A stretch of 22,982 nt of DNA from Syntrophaceae bacterium (GCA_003154025.1 PMCE01000517.1:1-22982); one strand, 5' to 3'; numbered from the stretch's first letter, positions 6,469 through 15,072 are shown. Notes: generated by a model from the letters alone, not told the origin. Translations and numbers: made by a program.

Positions 6469-7917
6469 TTATTCTGTGGATATTGAACAGGATTGGCTGA
6501 GCCAGCGCTGTACGCCCTGGGCGGCTGCGCGGCCTTCGTGGATGGCCCAGACGACCCAAGACTGGCCCCGCCGCATGTCGCCGGCCGAAAAGATCCCAGG
6601 GACGCTGGTCATGCAATTGGCGTCGGTCTTTACATTCCCTCGGGCGTCAAGCTCGACTTTTAGCTCTTCGAGCATGCCGCGTTTGACAGGCCCTAAGAAT
6701 CCCATGGCGAGAATAAGCAGATTGCAGTCGACCGTAAAATGGGAGTTGGGGACTTCCCGGAAGACAGGACGGCCGCTTTGGGGGTCCACAGCCCCATATT
6801 CAAGCCGGACCGCATGTAATTTTTCCAATAAGCCGTTTTGGCCACTCAATGATTTAGTCAAAATCTCGTAATCCAGCTCGACACCTTCCTCATGAGAGGA
6901 TGCCTTTCGGTGAATCCTGGCCCATTCCGGCCAGGGATTATCCGCCGTCCGCTCTTTTGGAGGGCAGGATAAAACCTCTAATTGCCTCACAGATTTAGCG
7001 CCCTGGCGGTTGGCAGTCCCAACACAGTCCGCGCCGGTGTCTCCGCCTCCCAAGACGACTACATTCTTTCCTTGGGCATCGATAGGATCATCGGGGGCGA
7101 AACGCTGCCCTTTCTGAACCCGGTTTCGCTGGGATAAATACTGCATCGCCTGGTGCACACCCTTCAATTCCCGCCCGGGAACTTCAAGCTCCCGGCATTC
7201 TTCCGCGCCGCCGGCCAGGACCACGGCGTGGTATTCCTTGCGAATATATTTCGCGCTGATATCCACGCCCACATGGGTCCCGGTCCTAAAAACAATCCCC
7301 TCTTCTTCCATAAGCCGGACACGGCGCTGGACGATCTGTTTTTCCAATTTAAAATCAGGGATGCCGATCGTTAGAAGACCACCCACATCCTCGCTTTTTT
7401 CGTACACCGTCACGGAATGGCCCAGCTTGTTCAACTGATCCGCGCAGGCCAAGCCCGCCGGGCCCGAACCGATGACCGCCACGGTTTTGCCGGTTCTATG
7501 CGCCGGCGGCTGGGGTTTGAGCCACCCTGCCTGAAAGGCCTTTTCAATGATGGCCAGCTCGATATTTTTAATGGTCACCGCCGGTTTGCTGATCGCCAGG
7601 ACGCAGGAGTCCTCACAGGGGGCCGGACAGACCCTTCCGGTGAATTCAGGAAAATTATTTGTGGCGCGCAGACTGTGGAAAGCCTGCTCCCATGTCCCTC
7701 GGTAAACCAGATCATTCCACTCCGGGGCAAGGTTACCCACCGGGCAGGCCCAGTGGCAGAAAGGCACCCCGCATTCCATACAGCGCGCGCCCTGCGTCTG
7801 CAAAACCTCGTCAGCCGGAATCTTGATAAATTCCTTCCAGTGCTTGACGCGCAAAGAGACCGGCTGTTTTTCCAAGTTCCGTCGATCGTATTTCAAAAAA
7901 CCAGTTGCTTCTCCCAC
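6469..7917 (-). CDS. gltD: Glutamate synthase small (beta) subunit
   Basis: GltD passes electrons from NAD(P)H through FAD and 4Fe-4S clusters to GltB, which makes glutamate from glutamine and 2-oxoglutarate. The 482-residue product has the family length. The N-terminal cluster Cys are visible at 46, 49, 54 and 58 (CMECGVPFC, ACPVGNL) and 97, 101 and 105 (CPAPCEDSC). An FAD Rossmann motif VIGSGPAGLACAD lies at 148-160, a second dinucleotide motif LGGGDTGADC near 289-298, and the C-terminal FAD motif GIFSAGDMRRGQSWVVWAI is present. The GTG at 7917 is chosen because it gives VGEATGFLKYDRR, the usual GltD N-terminus, and has GGGGGA just upstream. The longer open frame to 8049 would overlap gltB by over 100 bp. 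It lies 14 nt after gltB, so the two form one operon. Confidence 0.95.
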   Translation of the reverse strand: MGEATGFLKYDRRNLEKQPVSLRVKHWKEFIKIPADEVLQTQGARCMECGVPFCHWACPVGNLAPEWNDLVYRGTWEQAFHSLRATNNFPEFTGRVCPAPCEDSCVLAISKPAVTIKNIELAIIEKAFQAGWLKPQPPAHRTGKTVAVIGSGPAGLACADQLNKLGHSVTVYEKSEDVGGLLTIGIPDFKLEKQIVQRRVRLMEEEGIVFRTGTHVGVDISAKYIRKEYHAVVLAGGAEECRELEVPGRELKGVHQAMQYLSQRNRVQKGQRFAPDDPIDAQGKNVVVLGGGDTGADCVGTANRQGAKSVRQLEVLSCPPKERTADNPWPEWARIHRKASSHEEGVELDYEILTKSLSGQNGLLEKLHAVRLEYGAVDPQSGRPVFREVPNSHFTVDCNLLILAMGFLGPVKRGMLEELKVELDARGNVKTDANCMTSVPGIFSAGDMRRGQSWVVWAIHEGRAAAQGVQRWLSQSCSISTE

Positions 7918-7931
7918 TTTTCCCCCATCTC

Positions 7932-10900
7932 TTATTTGAAAACGACCTCTTCTCGTTCCGTCTCCTCGTCCTCTTTCATCATCTGCCCCAGGACCCGGCG
8001 GTATTCCATGGGGAAGACCTTGACAAAACAGGGAAGGCTCTTGGCCCAATGATCCAATACCTCTTTGGCCTTAGGGCTTTGAGTGTATTGAAAATGTTTT
8101 TCAATCATTCCCTTCAGTTCAGCGATGTCATTGGCCTCCTTGACAATCTCTAAATCCGCCATGTCCAGGTTGCACATCCTGTCCAGCCTGCTTTCCGGGT
8201 CGAACACATAGGCGATCCCGCCGCTCATGCCCGCGGCGAAATTGACCCCCGTGCCGCCCAAAATAACGACCCGTCCGCCCGTCATATACTCACATCCATG
8301 ATCCCCCACCCCCTCGACTACCGCGTAAACCCCGCTGTTACGGATCGCGAAACGCTCGCCCGCCTGACCGTTGATATAAACCTCACCGGAAGTCCCTCCG
8401 TAAAGAAGCACATTGCCGCAGATAAGATTCTCATGGGGATCAAATTTCGCCCCCCGGGGCAGCTTGACGATAACCTTGCCCCCGCAGATGCCTTTGGCCA
8501 GAAAATCATTGGCCTCGCCTTCCAGGACCATGGTCAGCCCCTTCATCGCGAAAGCGCCGAAGCTCTGCCCCGCAGAGCCTCTAAAGGTCAAAACAATAGT
8601 GTCGTCCGGCAACCCCTCCGCCCCGAAACGCCTGGCAATTTCGCCTGAAAGCATGGCGCCGGCGGTCAAATTCGTATTACGAATGGGATATTCTTTCCTG
8701 ACCGGTTTCCTCTCCTCCAGCGCCGGACGCGCATCAGCGATCAACTGATGATCCAGGACTTTTTCAAGCCCATAATCCTGTTTTTGGACCCAGCGCACCG
8801 GGCTTTTGCTCACCGCCTGATAAAATATTCTTGAAAAATCCAGCCCACGCGCCTTCCAGAAACTAATGGCTTTGTTCATTTCCAAAAGGTCGCTGCGGCC
8901 GATCATCTCATCCATGGTACGGAACCCCAGTTGGGCCATGGTTTCCCTGACTTCCGCGGCGATAAATCGAAAAAAATTAATCACATACTCAGGCTTGCCC
9001 TTATAGAGCTTGCGCAGCTGCGGGTCCTGGGTAGCGACGCCCACCGGGCAGGTGTTCAGATGGCATTTGCGCATCATGACACAACCACAGACGACCAAAG
9101 GAGCGGTCGCGAACCCGAATTCCTCAGCGCCCAGGAGTGCGGCAATCACGACATCCCGGCCCGTCTTAATCTGACCGTCGGTTTGCAGACGGACGCGGCT
9201 GCGCAGATTATTCAAGACCAGCGTCTGCTGGGCCTCAGCCAGGCCCAGCTCCCACGGGACACCTGCATGCATGATGGAGGAAATCGGGGAGGCCCCCGTC
9301 CCTCCGTCATAACCGCTGATCAAAACCATATCGGCGTGGGCCTTGGCAACGCCGGCCGCGACTGTACCCACCCCGACTTCGGAAACCAGCTTGACCGAAA
9401 CCCGCGCCCGGGGATTGACATTCCGCAGGTCAAAAATAAGCTGCTTGATGTCCTCGATGGAATAAATGTCATGATGCGGCGGGGGCGAAATCAGAGTCAC
9501 GCCCGGTGTCGAGTGACGCACGCGGGCGATCTCTTCATTGACTTTATGACCGGGGAGCTGACCTCCCTCGCCGGGCTTGGCGCCCTGGGAGATCTTGATT
9601 TGGATCTCCCGGGCATTGACCAAATATTCGGCAGTCACTCCAAAGCGGCCGCTGGCAACCTGTTTGACCGCACTGGAGCGGTTGTCCCCGTTGGCCAAAG
9701 GTTTGTAACGCTCGCGGTCCTCCCCGCCCTCGCCGCTGTTGCTCATCGCCCCGAGGCGGTTCATCGCGATGGCCAAGGTCTCATGCGCTTCCCTGCTGAT
9801 AGAGCCGAAGGACATGGCGGAAGTCACAAATCTCTTCATGATGGACGCAATAGGCTCGACTTCAGCAAGCGGGACTGCCTGCGTATCTTTGAATTTAAAC
9901 AATCCCCTTAGCGTGCATTGCCTCTCGGACTGTTCATTGATAAGCCGGGCGAATTCCCTGTAAGCTCCCTCGTTATTTTCCCGGGCGGCGTACTGCAATT
10001 TATAAATACTCTCCGCCGTCCAGAGATGCCTTTCACCGTCCTTGCGGTACGCATAGTGTCCGCCGCTGGGAAGCAGGGTCGCCGTATCAGGATCCGGATC
10101 TCGGGCCATGCGGTAACGGGCATTGGCCTCGGAGGCGATTTCCTGCAAACCGATTCCTCCAATGCGGGAGGCTGTCCCGGAGAAATATCTCTCGATCACA
10201 TCGCGGTTCAAGCCGACAGCTTCGAAGACCTGGGCCCCGCGGTAACTTCTTAAAGTCGAGATGCCCATCTTGGACATGATCTTCAACAGCCCCTTGCACA
10301 TGGCCTTGATATAATTTTCCAAACCCCGGGTCACATTCATGGGGGTATCAAAACACTGGCGCAACGCCAGATCGGCGACAATCTCGAATGCCAGATACGG
10401 GTTCACGGCGGTTGCGCCATAGCCCAGGAGCAAAGCCAAATGCTGGACCTCGCGCGCCTCGCCGGTTTCCACAATGATACTGGTTTCGGTGCGGCGGCCT
10501 TTACGGACAAGATACTGGTTCACGGCAGAAACCGCCAGCATGGCCGGAATGGGGACGAGGTGATCGGGCAGGTTCCGGTCGCTCAGGATGACGATCCTGC
10601 AGCCGTCGGCAATCGCGGCCTCAGCGGCATGACAGATCTGCAGGAGCGCCTCTTCCAGCTTTTCCTGCCCGCCTCCCGCGGGAAAACCCATGAGAAACGA
10701 GTCGGTCCAGAAGTCCTTCGGGTTCAACGTCACGATCCGTTCCAGGTCTTCATTGGAAAGGATCGGATAGCGCAGCTTGATCAGCTTGGCGTGCTGGGGA
10801 ACTTCGTTAAGGATATCCGCCGAGTTGCCCATAAACGTCATCAAAGTCATGACCATCTCTTCCCTGATCGGGTCAATGGCTGGGTTGGTGATCTGGGCAA

Positions 10901-12464
10901 AAAGCTGCTTGAAATATTGGTACAAAAGCTGGGGTTTCTCCGATAGAACGGCCAGGGGGGTATCCGCTCCCATGGAGCCAACCGGCTCATTCGCCTTTGA
11001 CGCCATAGGCATCAAGATCGTCTTAATGTCTTCGCGGGTATATCCAAAAAGTTTTTCCAAGAACAAAAGTTTATCGACCACCGGCGTGACCGGCGCCACG
11101 TCGTTAAAAAGGCCATGCAGGTCGATGCGGTTTTCCTCAACCCAGCGGCGGTACGGGCGCCGGCGAGCGTAGAAGGTCTTGATCTCGCTATTTTTCAGCA
11201 CCCTTTTTTGCTTGAAATCCACGAGGAGGATTTCGCCCGGACGCAAGGCGCCTTTCTCATCGATATTTTCGGGCGCAAAATCCAAAACCCCGGTCTCAGA
11301 GGCCAGGACCATAAATCCGTCTTTGGTGACCGTATAGCGCGCGGGCCGCAGACCGTTGCGGTCCAAAAGCGCGCCAACGCAATGGCCGTCGGTGAAAGCC
11401 ACCGCAGCCGGGCCGTCCCAAGGTTCCATCAGGCCTGCATGATATTCAAAAAAGCCTCTCAAGTCCGGGCCGATGGGATATTTCTCCCCCCAAGCCTGCG
11501 GGATGAGCATAAGCATCGCGTGCCCAATGTCGCGGCCGCTTAAAGTCAAGAGTTCCAGAGCATTATCCAAGCAGGCTGAATCACTTCCGGTCTCATCAAT
11601 GACGGGCAGAATTTTCTTGAGGTCTTCACCCAGGACAGCGGATTTTAAGAGCTTTTCCCGGGCGCGCATCTGGTTCAAATTCCCGCGCAGGGTATTGATT
11701 TCTCCGTTGTGGCCGAGGAAACGGAAAGGCTGGGCCAGTTTCCACGACGGAAAAGTGTTGGTGCTGTAACGCTGATGAATAACCGCAAAGGCGCTCGCAA
11801 AATCTTTATGCGTCAAATCCCGGTAATATTCCCTGACCTGGGAGCCCATCATCATGCCTTTATAGCAGATGACCCGGGTGGACAGACTTGGGATGTAGAA
11901 ACGGTCGCCCAAATGCAGGTCTCTTTCGACTTTACCCTCAATTTGTCGGCGGACAACATAGAGCTTGCGCTCGAGGGCAATTCCGCTTAAATTCTTCCCC
12001 TGGATGAAGCATTGGACAATGGCAGGCTGGGCCGCCCTGGCAATGTCGCCGATTGTTGTATCATCAACCGGGACCTGGCGCCACCCCAGTAACTCCAGGC
12101 CTTCGGCCTTCACCGTATCCAGAATCACCTCTCTGCATTTGGCGCTCAAATTTCGGTCCTGGGGTATAAAGACCATACCCACGCCGTAATGTGCTTGCGC
12201 AGGCAGAGTGACCTGGCAGGCCTGGCACTGGGTCCGGAAAAAGGCATCGGGGACCTGCACCAGGATACCCGCGCCGTCCCCCGTCTTTAAATCGCCCCCG
12301 ATGGCCCCGCGATGCAACAGCCGCTGCAGGACTTCAATCGCCTTTTCCACGATCAGATGAGACTGTCTGCCGTCGATATTCGCAACAAACCCCACCCCGC
12401 AGCTGTCATGTTCGTAATGCGGGTCGTAGAGCCCCTGCCGTTGAGGATAACCAAACCTATTCAT
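7932..12464 (-). CDS. gltB: Glutamate synthase large (alpha) subunit
   Basis: GltB, 1510 residues, cytosolic ferredoxin-like/NADPH-GOGAT alpha subunit that works with GltD. Cys22 in EHDSCGVGFV is the class II amidotransferase nucleophile and is expected to become the mature N-terminus after removal of a 21-residue propeptide. The glutaminase domain runs to about 430, the central domain to about 780, and the FMN/synthase domain from about 830 to 1200 (AMSFGSISREAHE, MSNSGEGGED, SGYDGGTGASP). The 3Fe-4S cysteines are C1128, C1134 and C1139 in CVMMRKCHLNTCPVG. The C-terminal GxGxG beta-helix domain follows from about 1258 and ends with GGRVVILGGTGVNFAAGMSGG. No frameshift or missing key residue was seen. 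The ATG at 12464 has only a weak AAGAG ribosome site. The intergenic element copy B lies 40 bp upstream. Confidence 0.97.
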   Translation of the reverse strand: MNRFGYPQRQGLYDPHYEHDSCGVGFVANIDGRQSHLIVEKAIEVLQRLLHRGAIGGDLKTGDGAGILVQVPDAFFRTQCQACQVTLPAQAHYGVGMVFIPQDRNLSAKCREVILDTVKAEGLELLGWRQVPVDDTTIGDIARAAQPAIVQCFIQGKNLSGIALERKLYVVRRQIEGKVERDLHLGDRFYIPSLSTRVICYKGMMMGSQVREYYRDLTHKDFASAFAVIHQRYSTNTFPSWKLAQPFRFLGHNGEINTLRGNLNQMRAREKLLKSAVLGEDLKKILPVIDETGSDSACLDNALELLTLSGRDIGHAMLMLIPQAWGEKYPIGPDLRGFFEYHAGLMEPWDGPAAVAFTDGHCVGALLDRNGLRPARYTVTKDGFMVLASETGVLDFAPENIDEKGALRPGEILLVDFKQKRVLKNSEIKTFYARRRPYRRWVEENRIDLHGLFNDVAPVTPVVDKLLFLEKLFGYTREDIKTILMPMASKANEPVGSMGADTPLAVLSEKPQLLYQYFKQLFAQITNPAIDPIREEMVMTLMTFMGNSADILNEVPQHAKLIKLRYPILSNEDLERIVTLNPKDFWTDSFLMGFPAGGGQEKLEEALLQICHAAEAAIADGCRIVILSDRNLPDHLVPIPAMLAVSAVNQYLVRKGRRTETSIIVETGEAREVQHLALLLGYGATAVNPYLAFEIVADLALRQCFDTPMNVTRGLENYIKAMCKGLLKIMSKMGISTLRSYRGAQVFEAVGLNRDVIERYFSGTASRIGGIGLQEIASEANARYRMARDPDPDTATLLPSGGHYAYRKDGERHLWTAESIYKLQYAARENNEGAYREFARLINEQSERQCTLRGLFKFKDTQAVPLAEVEPIASIMKRFVTSAMSFGSISREAHETLAIAMNRLGAMSNSGEGGEDRERYKPLANGDNRSSAVKQVASGRFGVTAEYLVNAREIQIKISQGAKPGEGGQLPGHKVNEEIARVRHSTPGVTLISPPPHHDIYSIEDIKQLIFDLRNVNPRARVSVKLVSEVGVGTVAAGVAKAHADMVLISGYDGGTGASPISSIMHAGVPWELGLAEAQQTLVLNNLRSRVRLQTDGQIKTGRDVVIAALLGAEEFGFATAPLVVCGCVMMRKCHLNTCPVGVATQDPQLRKLYKGKPEYVINFFRFIAAEVRETMAQLGFRTMDEMIGRSDLLEMNKAISFWKARGLDFSRIFYQAVSKSPVRWVQKQDYGLEKVLDHQLIADARPALEERKPVRKEYPIRNTNLTAGAMLSGEIARRFGAEGLPDDTIVLTFRGSAGQSFGAFAMKGLTMVLEGEANDFLAKGICGGKVIVKLPRGAKFDPHENLICGNVLLYGGTSGEVYINGQAGERFAIRNSGVYAVVEGVGDHGCEYMTGGRVVILGGTGVNFAAGMSGGIAYVFDPESRLDRMCNLDMADLEIVKEANDIAELKGMIEKHFQYTQSPKAKEVLDHWAKSLPCFVKVFPMEYRRVLGQMMKEDEETEREEVVFK

Positions 12465-12504
12465 AATTCTCTTGTCACTCTTTCTCCAATGGAGGAGGAT
12501 ACAT

Positions 12505-12656
12505 TTGCTATTCTACCCGAAAAGCCAGAATTTTAAAATGCTTTGATAGCGGAAGCATTCCTTGGAAAAATGGGGACGGCCTGGTATCCATCCCTATATT
12601 GGAACGAAATCCGCATTTTTAAAGACCCGCGAATACATCTCAAAATGTTGTGGTTA
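12505..12656. repeat. Copy B of three-copy intergenic element, upstream of gltB
   Basis: The most diverged copy. It shares TTGCTATT, GAAAAGCCAGAATTTTAAAA and GCTTTGATAG with the left block of copies A and C, then CCGCATTTTTAAAG and AATGTTGTGGTTA with the right block, at the same overall spacing. Read on the minus strand it ends with a TAGAAT sequence about 45 bp from the gltB start, so it may be the native gltB promoter/leader region. This is inference from position. Confidence 0.45.
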
Positions 12657-13185
12657 CTCTTATTTTCTAACATTTTTTGAATCTGATTCAGATTATCTTC
12701 TGGACATGAGTCAAGCGGAGATTTGCCTCTATTCTGACAAGCTCACCAGGGACAAAGGGATCGAGCGGAATCTCCATTGGGGATGGCACCTTGTTAAGTG
12801 GAGCAGCTTTCCCTGGGCTCTTAGACAATCCTGGAGCGGCCGGGCAAAATAAAGCTTCGGGAAAGAGCTATCTTGCCTGAAAGACGCGGAGTTGCATATA
12901 GAAAAGTAGGTTTCTTTTAAAAATAACGCAGTATCATTTTTTCACTACATATAGGGGTACGGGCATTTGAGAGAAGCCAGCGATATCTGCTATTTACATT
13001 GAAAATCCAAAGACTTAAAAAGCTTTGATATGCAAACCATATATGCAACGATGTGAGCAAATTTCTGAGTTATGACAATGGCGCGAACTCGCAACTTTTG
13101 GTAGATCGGTGCTACCCCCAAGATGTTGTGGTTCTTCGTTATTTTTCCCCAATAATCCAATGGCAAACCGAGGCTAAAATTCCGC
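12657..13185. other. Gene-less stretch upstream of gltB
   Basis: A 96-codon plus-strand frame (12562-12852) and a 66-codon frame (13053-13253) have no recognisable features and overlap the repeated element copies, so neither is called. The stretch includes copy C of the element (12987-13133). I see no terminator, RNA gene or transposase remnant in the remainder. Confidence 0.35.
12987..13133. repeat. Copy C of three-copy intergenic element
   Basis: The left block CTGCTATTTACATTGAAAAT continues with CCAAAGACTTAAAAAGC and TTTGATAT and is close to identical with copy A. The right block has CGCAACTTTTGG, a hairpin GGTAG (13100-13104) with CTACC (13112-13116), and AAGATGTTGTGGTT. In copy A the corresponding arms are GGGG and CCCC, so the pairing is kept while the sequence differs. 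It is 480 bp further upstream of gltB than copy B, in the same orientation. Confidence 0.55.
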
Positions 13186-13213
13186 TTGACAGGATTTGCA
13201 GTCAGGCTACCAT
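13186..13213 (+). promoter_or_regulatory. Sigma-70-like promoter without a protein gene downstream
   Basis: TTGACA (13186-13191), a 16-bp spacer and TACCAT (13208-13213) form a good sigma-70-type site. No protein gene follows for more than 900 bp on this strand, but the possible group II intron RNA (13290-14013) does, so it could drive a non-coding transcript. This is sequence match only. Confidence 0.35.
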
Positions 13214-13583
13214 TTGCGCTGTAGGCTATCCCTCTTTCACGAGAACCTCCTAACCCAACCTCTATCCTTCCGAGACGTAAAATGAGAAGGTGTGGTTATC
13301 GGGGGACCGAGACAAGGGAGCCGGCAGTCTAATCACGCTTTCCCGACCACGGGGATACCTTGGGCATGGCCGGGATACGGTTCTGGTTGATGGGAAAGTG
13401 CCCCCTGGGGTAAATGAAGCGGTACCCCGAACGAATAAGGGTAGGATTCGCTTTGAACCAGGACCGCTCCGTCCGCTTCATGTTGTCTTAAACAAAGAAT
13501 CCATACATTGCTTAATTATCCGCTTGATTCCGGCCAGATCGTTATCGCCGAGTTTCACTATTGATGCTTATCTGCAGCGGGAA

Positions 13584-13613
13584 AAAGCCTCAGTGCTGAA
13601 ACCCTGAGGCTTT
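13584..13613 (+). terminator. Strong 10-bp hairpin (terminator or intron stem)
   Basis: AAAGCCTCAG (13584-13593) pairs perfectly with CTGAGGCTTT (13604-13613) around a 10-nt loop. TTT ends the stem, and a short CGCGCTTT follows. As a terminator it has only a modest U-tract. Because a group II intron domain V lies 330 bp downstream on the same strand, it could instead be a stem of that intron RNA. Confidence 0.45.
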
Positions 13614-13940
13614 CGCGCTTTAACAGGCTGCCCCTTTACGGAAGAGGGGGCAAAGGTAGTTGCGGATAACTTCTTATTCATCTGCTCGTCTCTCTGTCCG
13701 TCTTAGTCTTCTCGTGGGTACCACAGGATTCGGTCAAATTTCAGGGAGCACCGATCCCCTTCACAAAAAAGGCTGCTGCGAAGGCTCTTCTGCACACGGA
13801 TTTCCGCCGTCCCGATCTGGACCCGGTAATCAATCGTTTCGCCAAGTCAACGGGCACGTCACTGGCTGCGACGAATTGCTCGTCATCAGCCAGAGCTTTT
13901 TGCCCATTGGCAATTCTCTCGGGTTAAGGCTGGACAATAG

Positions 13941-14013
13941 GAGCCGGGTGAATCGAGAGGTTCATATCCGGTTCTGGGAGAGCGCGAGGGTGAAAATCCC
14001 TCGCGCCACTCAC
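13941..14013 (+). ncRNA. Group II intron domains V and VI (3' end of an ORF-less intron)
   Basis: Bases 13941-13974 form a 34-nt domain V. The lower stem is GAGCCGG with CCGGTTC, extended by a G-T pair, and contains the catalytic AGC triad at positions 2-4. There is a 2-nt TA bulge at 13965-13966 and an upper stem TGAATC with GGTTCA closed by a GAGA (GNRA) tetraloop. Domain VI follows: a perfect 9-bp stem GCGCGAGGG (13982-13990) with CCCTCGCGC (13998-14006). A14008 is a candidate branch point and the sequence ends in CTCAC, matching the AY 3' boundary. Just before domain V a nested hairpin (CAGCC 13887-13891 with GGCTG 13928-13932, inner TTGCC with GGCAA) resembles a short domain IV. No reverse transcriptase or maturase frame is present, so the intron is ORF-less or a fragment. 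The 5' end is uncertain; GTGTGG at 13290 is a candidate. Confidence 0.85.
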
Positions 14014-14028
14014 CTCTTTAGAATCGTG

Positions 14029-14079
14029 ATTCGGAAAATATTCCGAATTCCTTCCCTCCCTTGATCTCGCGCGGGAGGG
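14029..14079. repeat. Two tandem hairpins between intron end and SDR gene
   Basis: ATTCGGAA (14029-14036) and TTCCGAAT (14041-14048) are perfect inverted repeats with a 4-nt AATA loop. CCCTCCC (14054-14060) pairs with GGGAGGG (14073-14079). Neither is followed by a clear U-tract on either strand. They lie downstream of the SDR stop on the minus strand and could limit transcription between it and the intron, or have been the landing site of the intron. Confidence 0.4.
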
Positions 14080-14144
14080 GTCACCCGGGGGCATTTGTTC
14101 TCCTGTTTCCATCCATTTGAAAGTTTGCGAAAAGCCCGAATTTA

Positions 14145-14915
14145 TCAAGCACTCAGCCAACCCCCGTCGACAGGGATCGTATGCCCGGTAATAAAATCGG
14201 AAACATCCGAAGCCAGGAAGACCACTGGGCCGACAACATCTCCGGGCTTACCCAGCCTTCGGAAAGGAGTTCGATGAATGAGCCTGTCTTTCAACTCTCC
14301 GGATAAAGTCTCACGGTTAATCGACGTGGGAATAAAGGTAGGGGCTACGGCATTAACATTTATATTATAGGAAGCCCACTCGACTGCCAGAGCTTTGGTC
14401 AAGCCAACCAAGCCGGCTTTGCTGGCCCCATAGGGGGCCCGATCTTCCATTCCGGAAAAACTCAAAATGGAAGCGATGGAAATGATTTTCCCCCTCCTCC
14501 CCTGCTGGATAAAGGCCCGCGCTGCGCATTGGGCAAAAAAGAAAGCCCCTTTTAAGTTAACATCCAGCACTCGATCCCAATCTTCCTCGGTCATCTTCAA
14601 AGACGGTTTGCGAATATTAATTCCAATACAGTTTATAGCCGCATCCATTCCGCCAAAACTTTGACGACTGCATCGCATCGCCTGGGTTATTTGTGTGGGA
14701 TTCAAAATATCCATTTTATAGGCCCGACACGGACGTTTTTTCTTTTGGATGGTTCTGGCCACTTTCACCGCGGCCGCCAAATCCAGGTCCGCCAAGAACA
14801 CTTTCGCCCCAGCCTCGCTCACTCCCCGGGCAATGGCACTGCCAACGCCGCCAGCACCCGCGACAAAAACAGCTTTTCCGTCCAGGCGGAAATTACGCCC
14901 ATCCCCTTTGGCCAT
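14145..14915 (-). CDS. Short-chain dehydrogenase/reductase (SDR, classical)
   Basis: An NAD(P)-dependent oxidoreductase of 256 residues, typical classical SDR size. The cofactor motif is VAGAGGVGSAIA (residues 18-29), a variant of TGxxxGxG with Ala for Thr. D43 after the second strand (FLADLD) suggests NAD(H) preference. The NNAG motif is changed to NCIG (95-98). The catalytic residues are N120, S149 (SIAS), Y162 and K166 (YGASK). The C-terminus PVDGGWLSA is typical. AAGGAG lies about 9 nt before the ATG. It is transcribed away from the sigma-54 activator, with 201 bp between starts, an arrangement often seen when both belong to one pathway. It may oxidise a hydroxy or hydroxyacyl intermediate of the compound handled by the downstream genes. 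Substrate is unknown. Confidence 0.9.
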   Translation of the reverse strand: MAKGDGRNFRLDGKAVFVAGAGGVGSAIARGVSEAGAKVFLADLDLAAAVKVARTIQKKKRPCRAYKMDILNPTQITQAMRCSRQSFGGMDAAINCIGINIRKPSLKMTEEDWDRVLDVNLKGAFFFAQCAARAFIQQGRRGKIISIASILSFSGMEDRAPYGASKAGLVGLTKALAVEWASYNINVNAVAPTFIPTSINRETLSGELKDRLIHRTPFRRLGKPGDVVGPVVFLASDVSDFITGHTIPVDGGWLSA

Positions 14916-14994
14916 CTTTCATCGCTCCTTCGTTCCTGGAATTGCAAAGAATTCCAAAGAGGGCAGCAAGCCGCAAAGGCCCTTAGTTTTTTTC

Positions 14995-15072
14995 TTGACT
15001 TTTTAATCGTTTGGAACTAACTCTGTAAAGCAAAAAGGCCATCGGACCATTTTTTCTTTTCGTACTTATAAT
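14995..15072 (+). promoter_or_regulatory. Candidate promoters of the sigma-54 activator gene
   Basis: Two possibilities are visible in the divergent gap. TTGACT (14995-15000) with a 17-bp spacer to TAACTC (15018-15023) has a good -35 and poor -10. A perfect TATAAT (15067-15072) has only a weak -35 and would start transcription about 38 nt before the ATG at 15117. Either is compatible with low constitutive expression of a regulator. Confidence 0.35.

Noticed and set aside
7918..8049. Longer gltD start reaching into gltB
   Set aside because: The added 44 residues are antisense-like filler and overlap the gltB end; the GTG at 7917 gives the family N-terminus.
12778..12800. TGGCAC-like sequence as a sigma-54 promoter
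   Set aside because: The -12 GC at the required 10-base spacing is missing.
12562..12852. 96-codon plus-strand frame upstream of gltB, with weak similarity to a frame at 6261-6500
   Set aside because: The similarity is explained by the shared non-coding element; the third copy does not keep the frame open in the same way.
13660..14064. 134-codon plus-strand frame covering the group II domain V
   Set aside because: No reverse transcriptase or maturase motif, and it runs through structured intron RNA.
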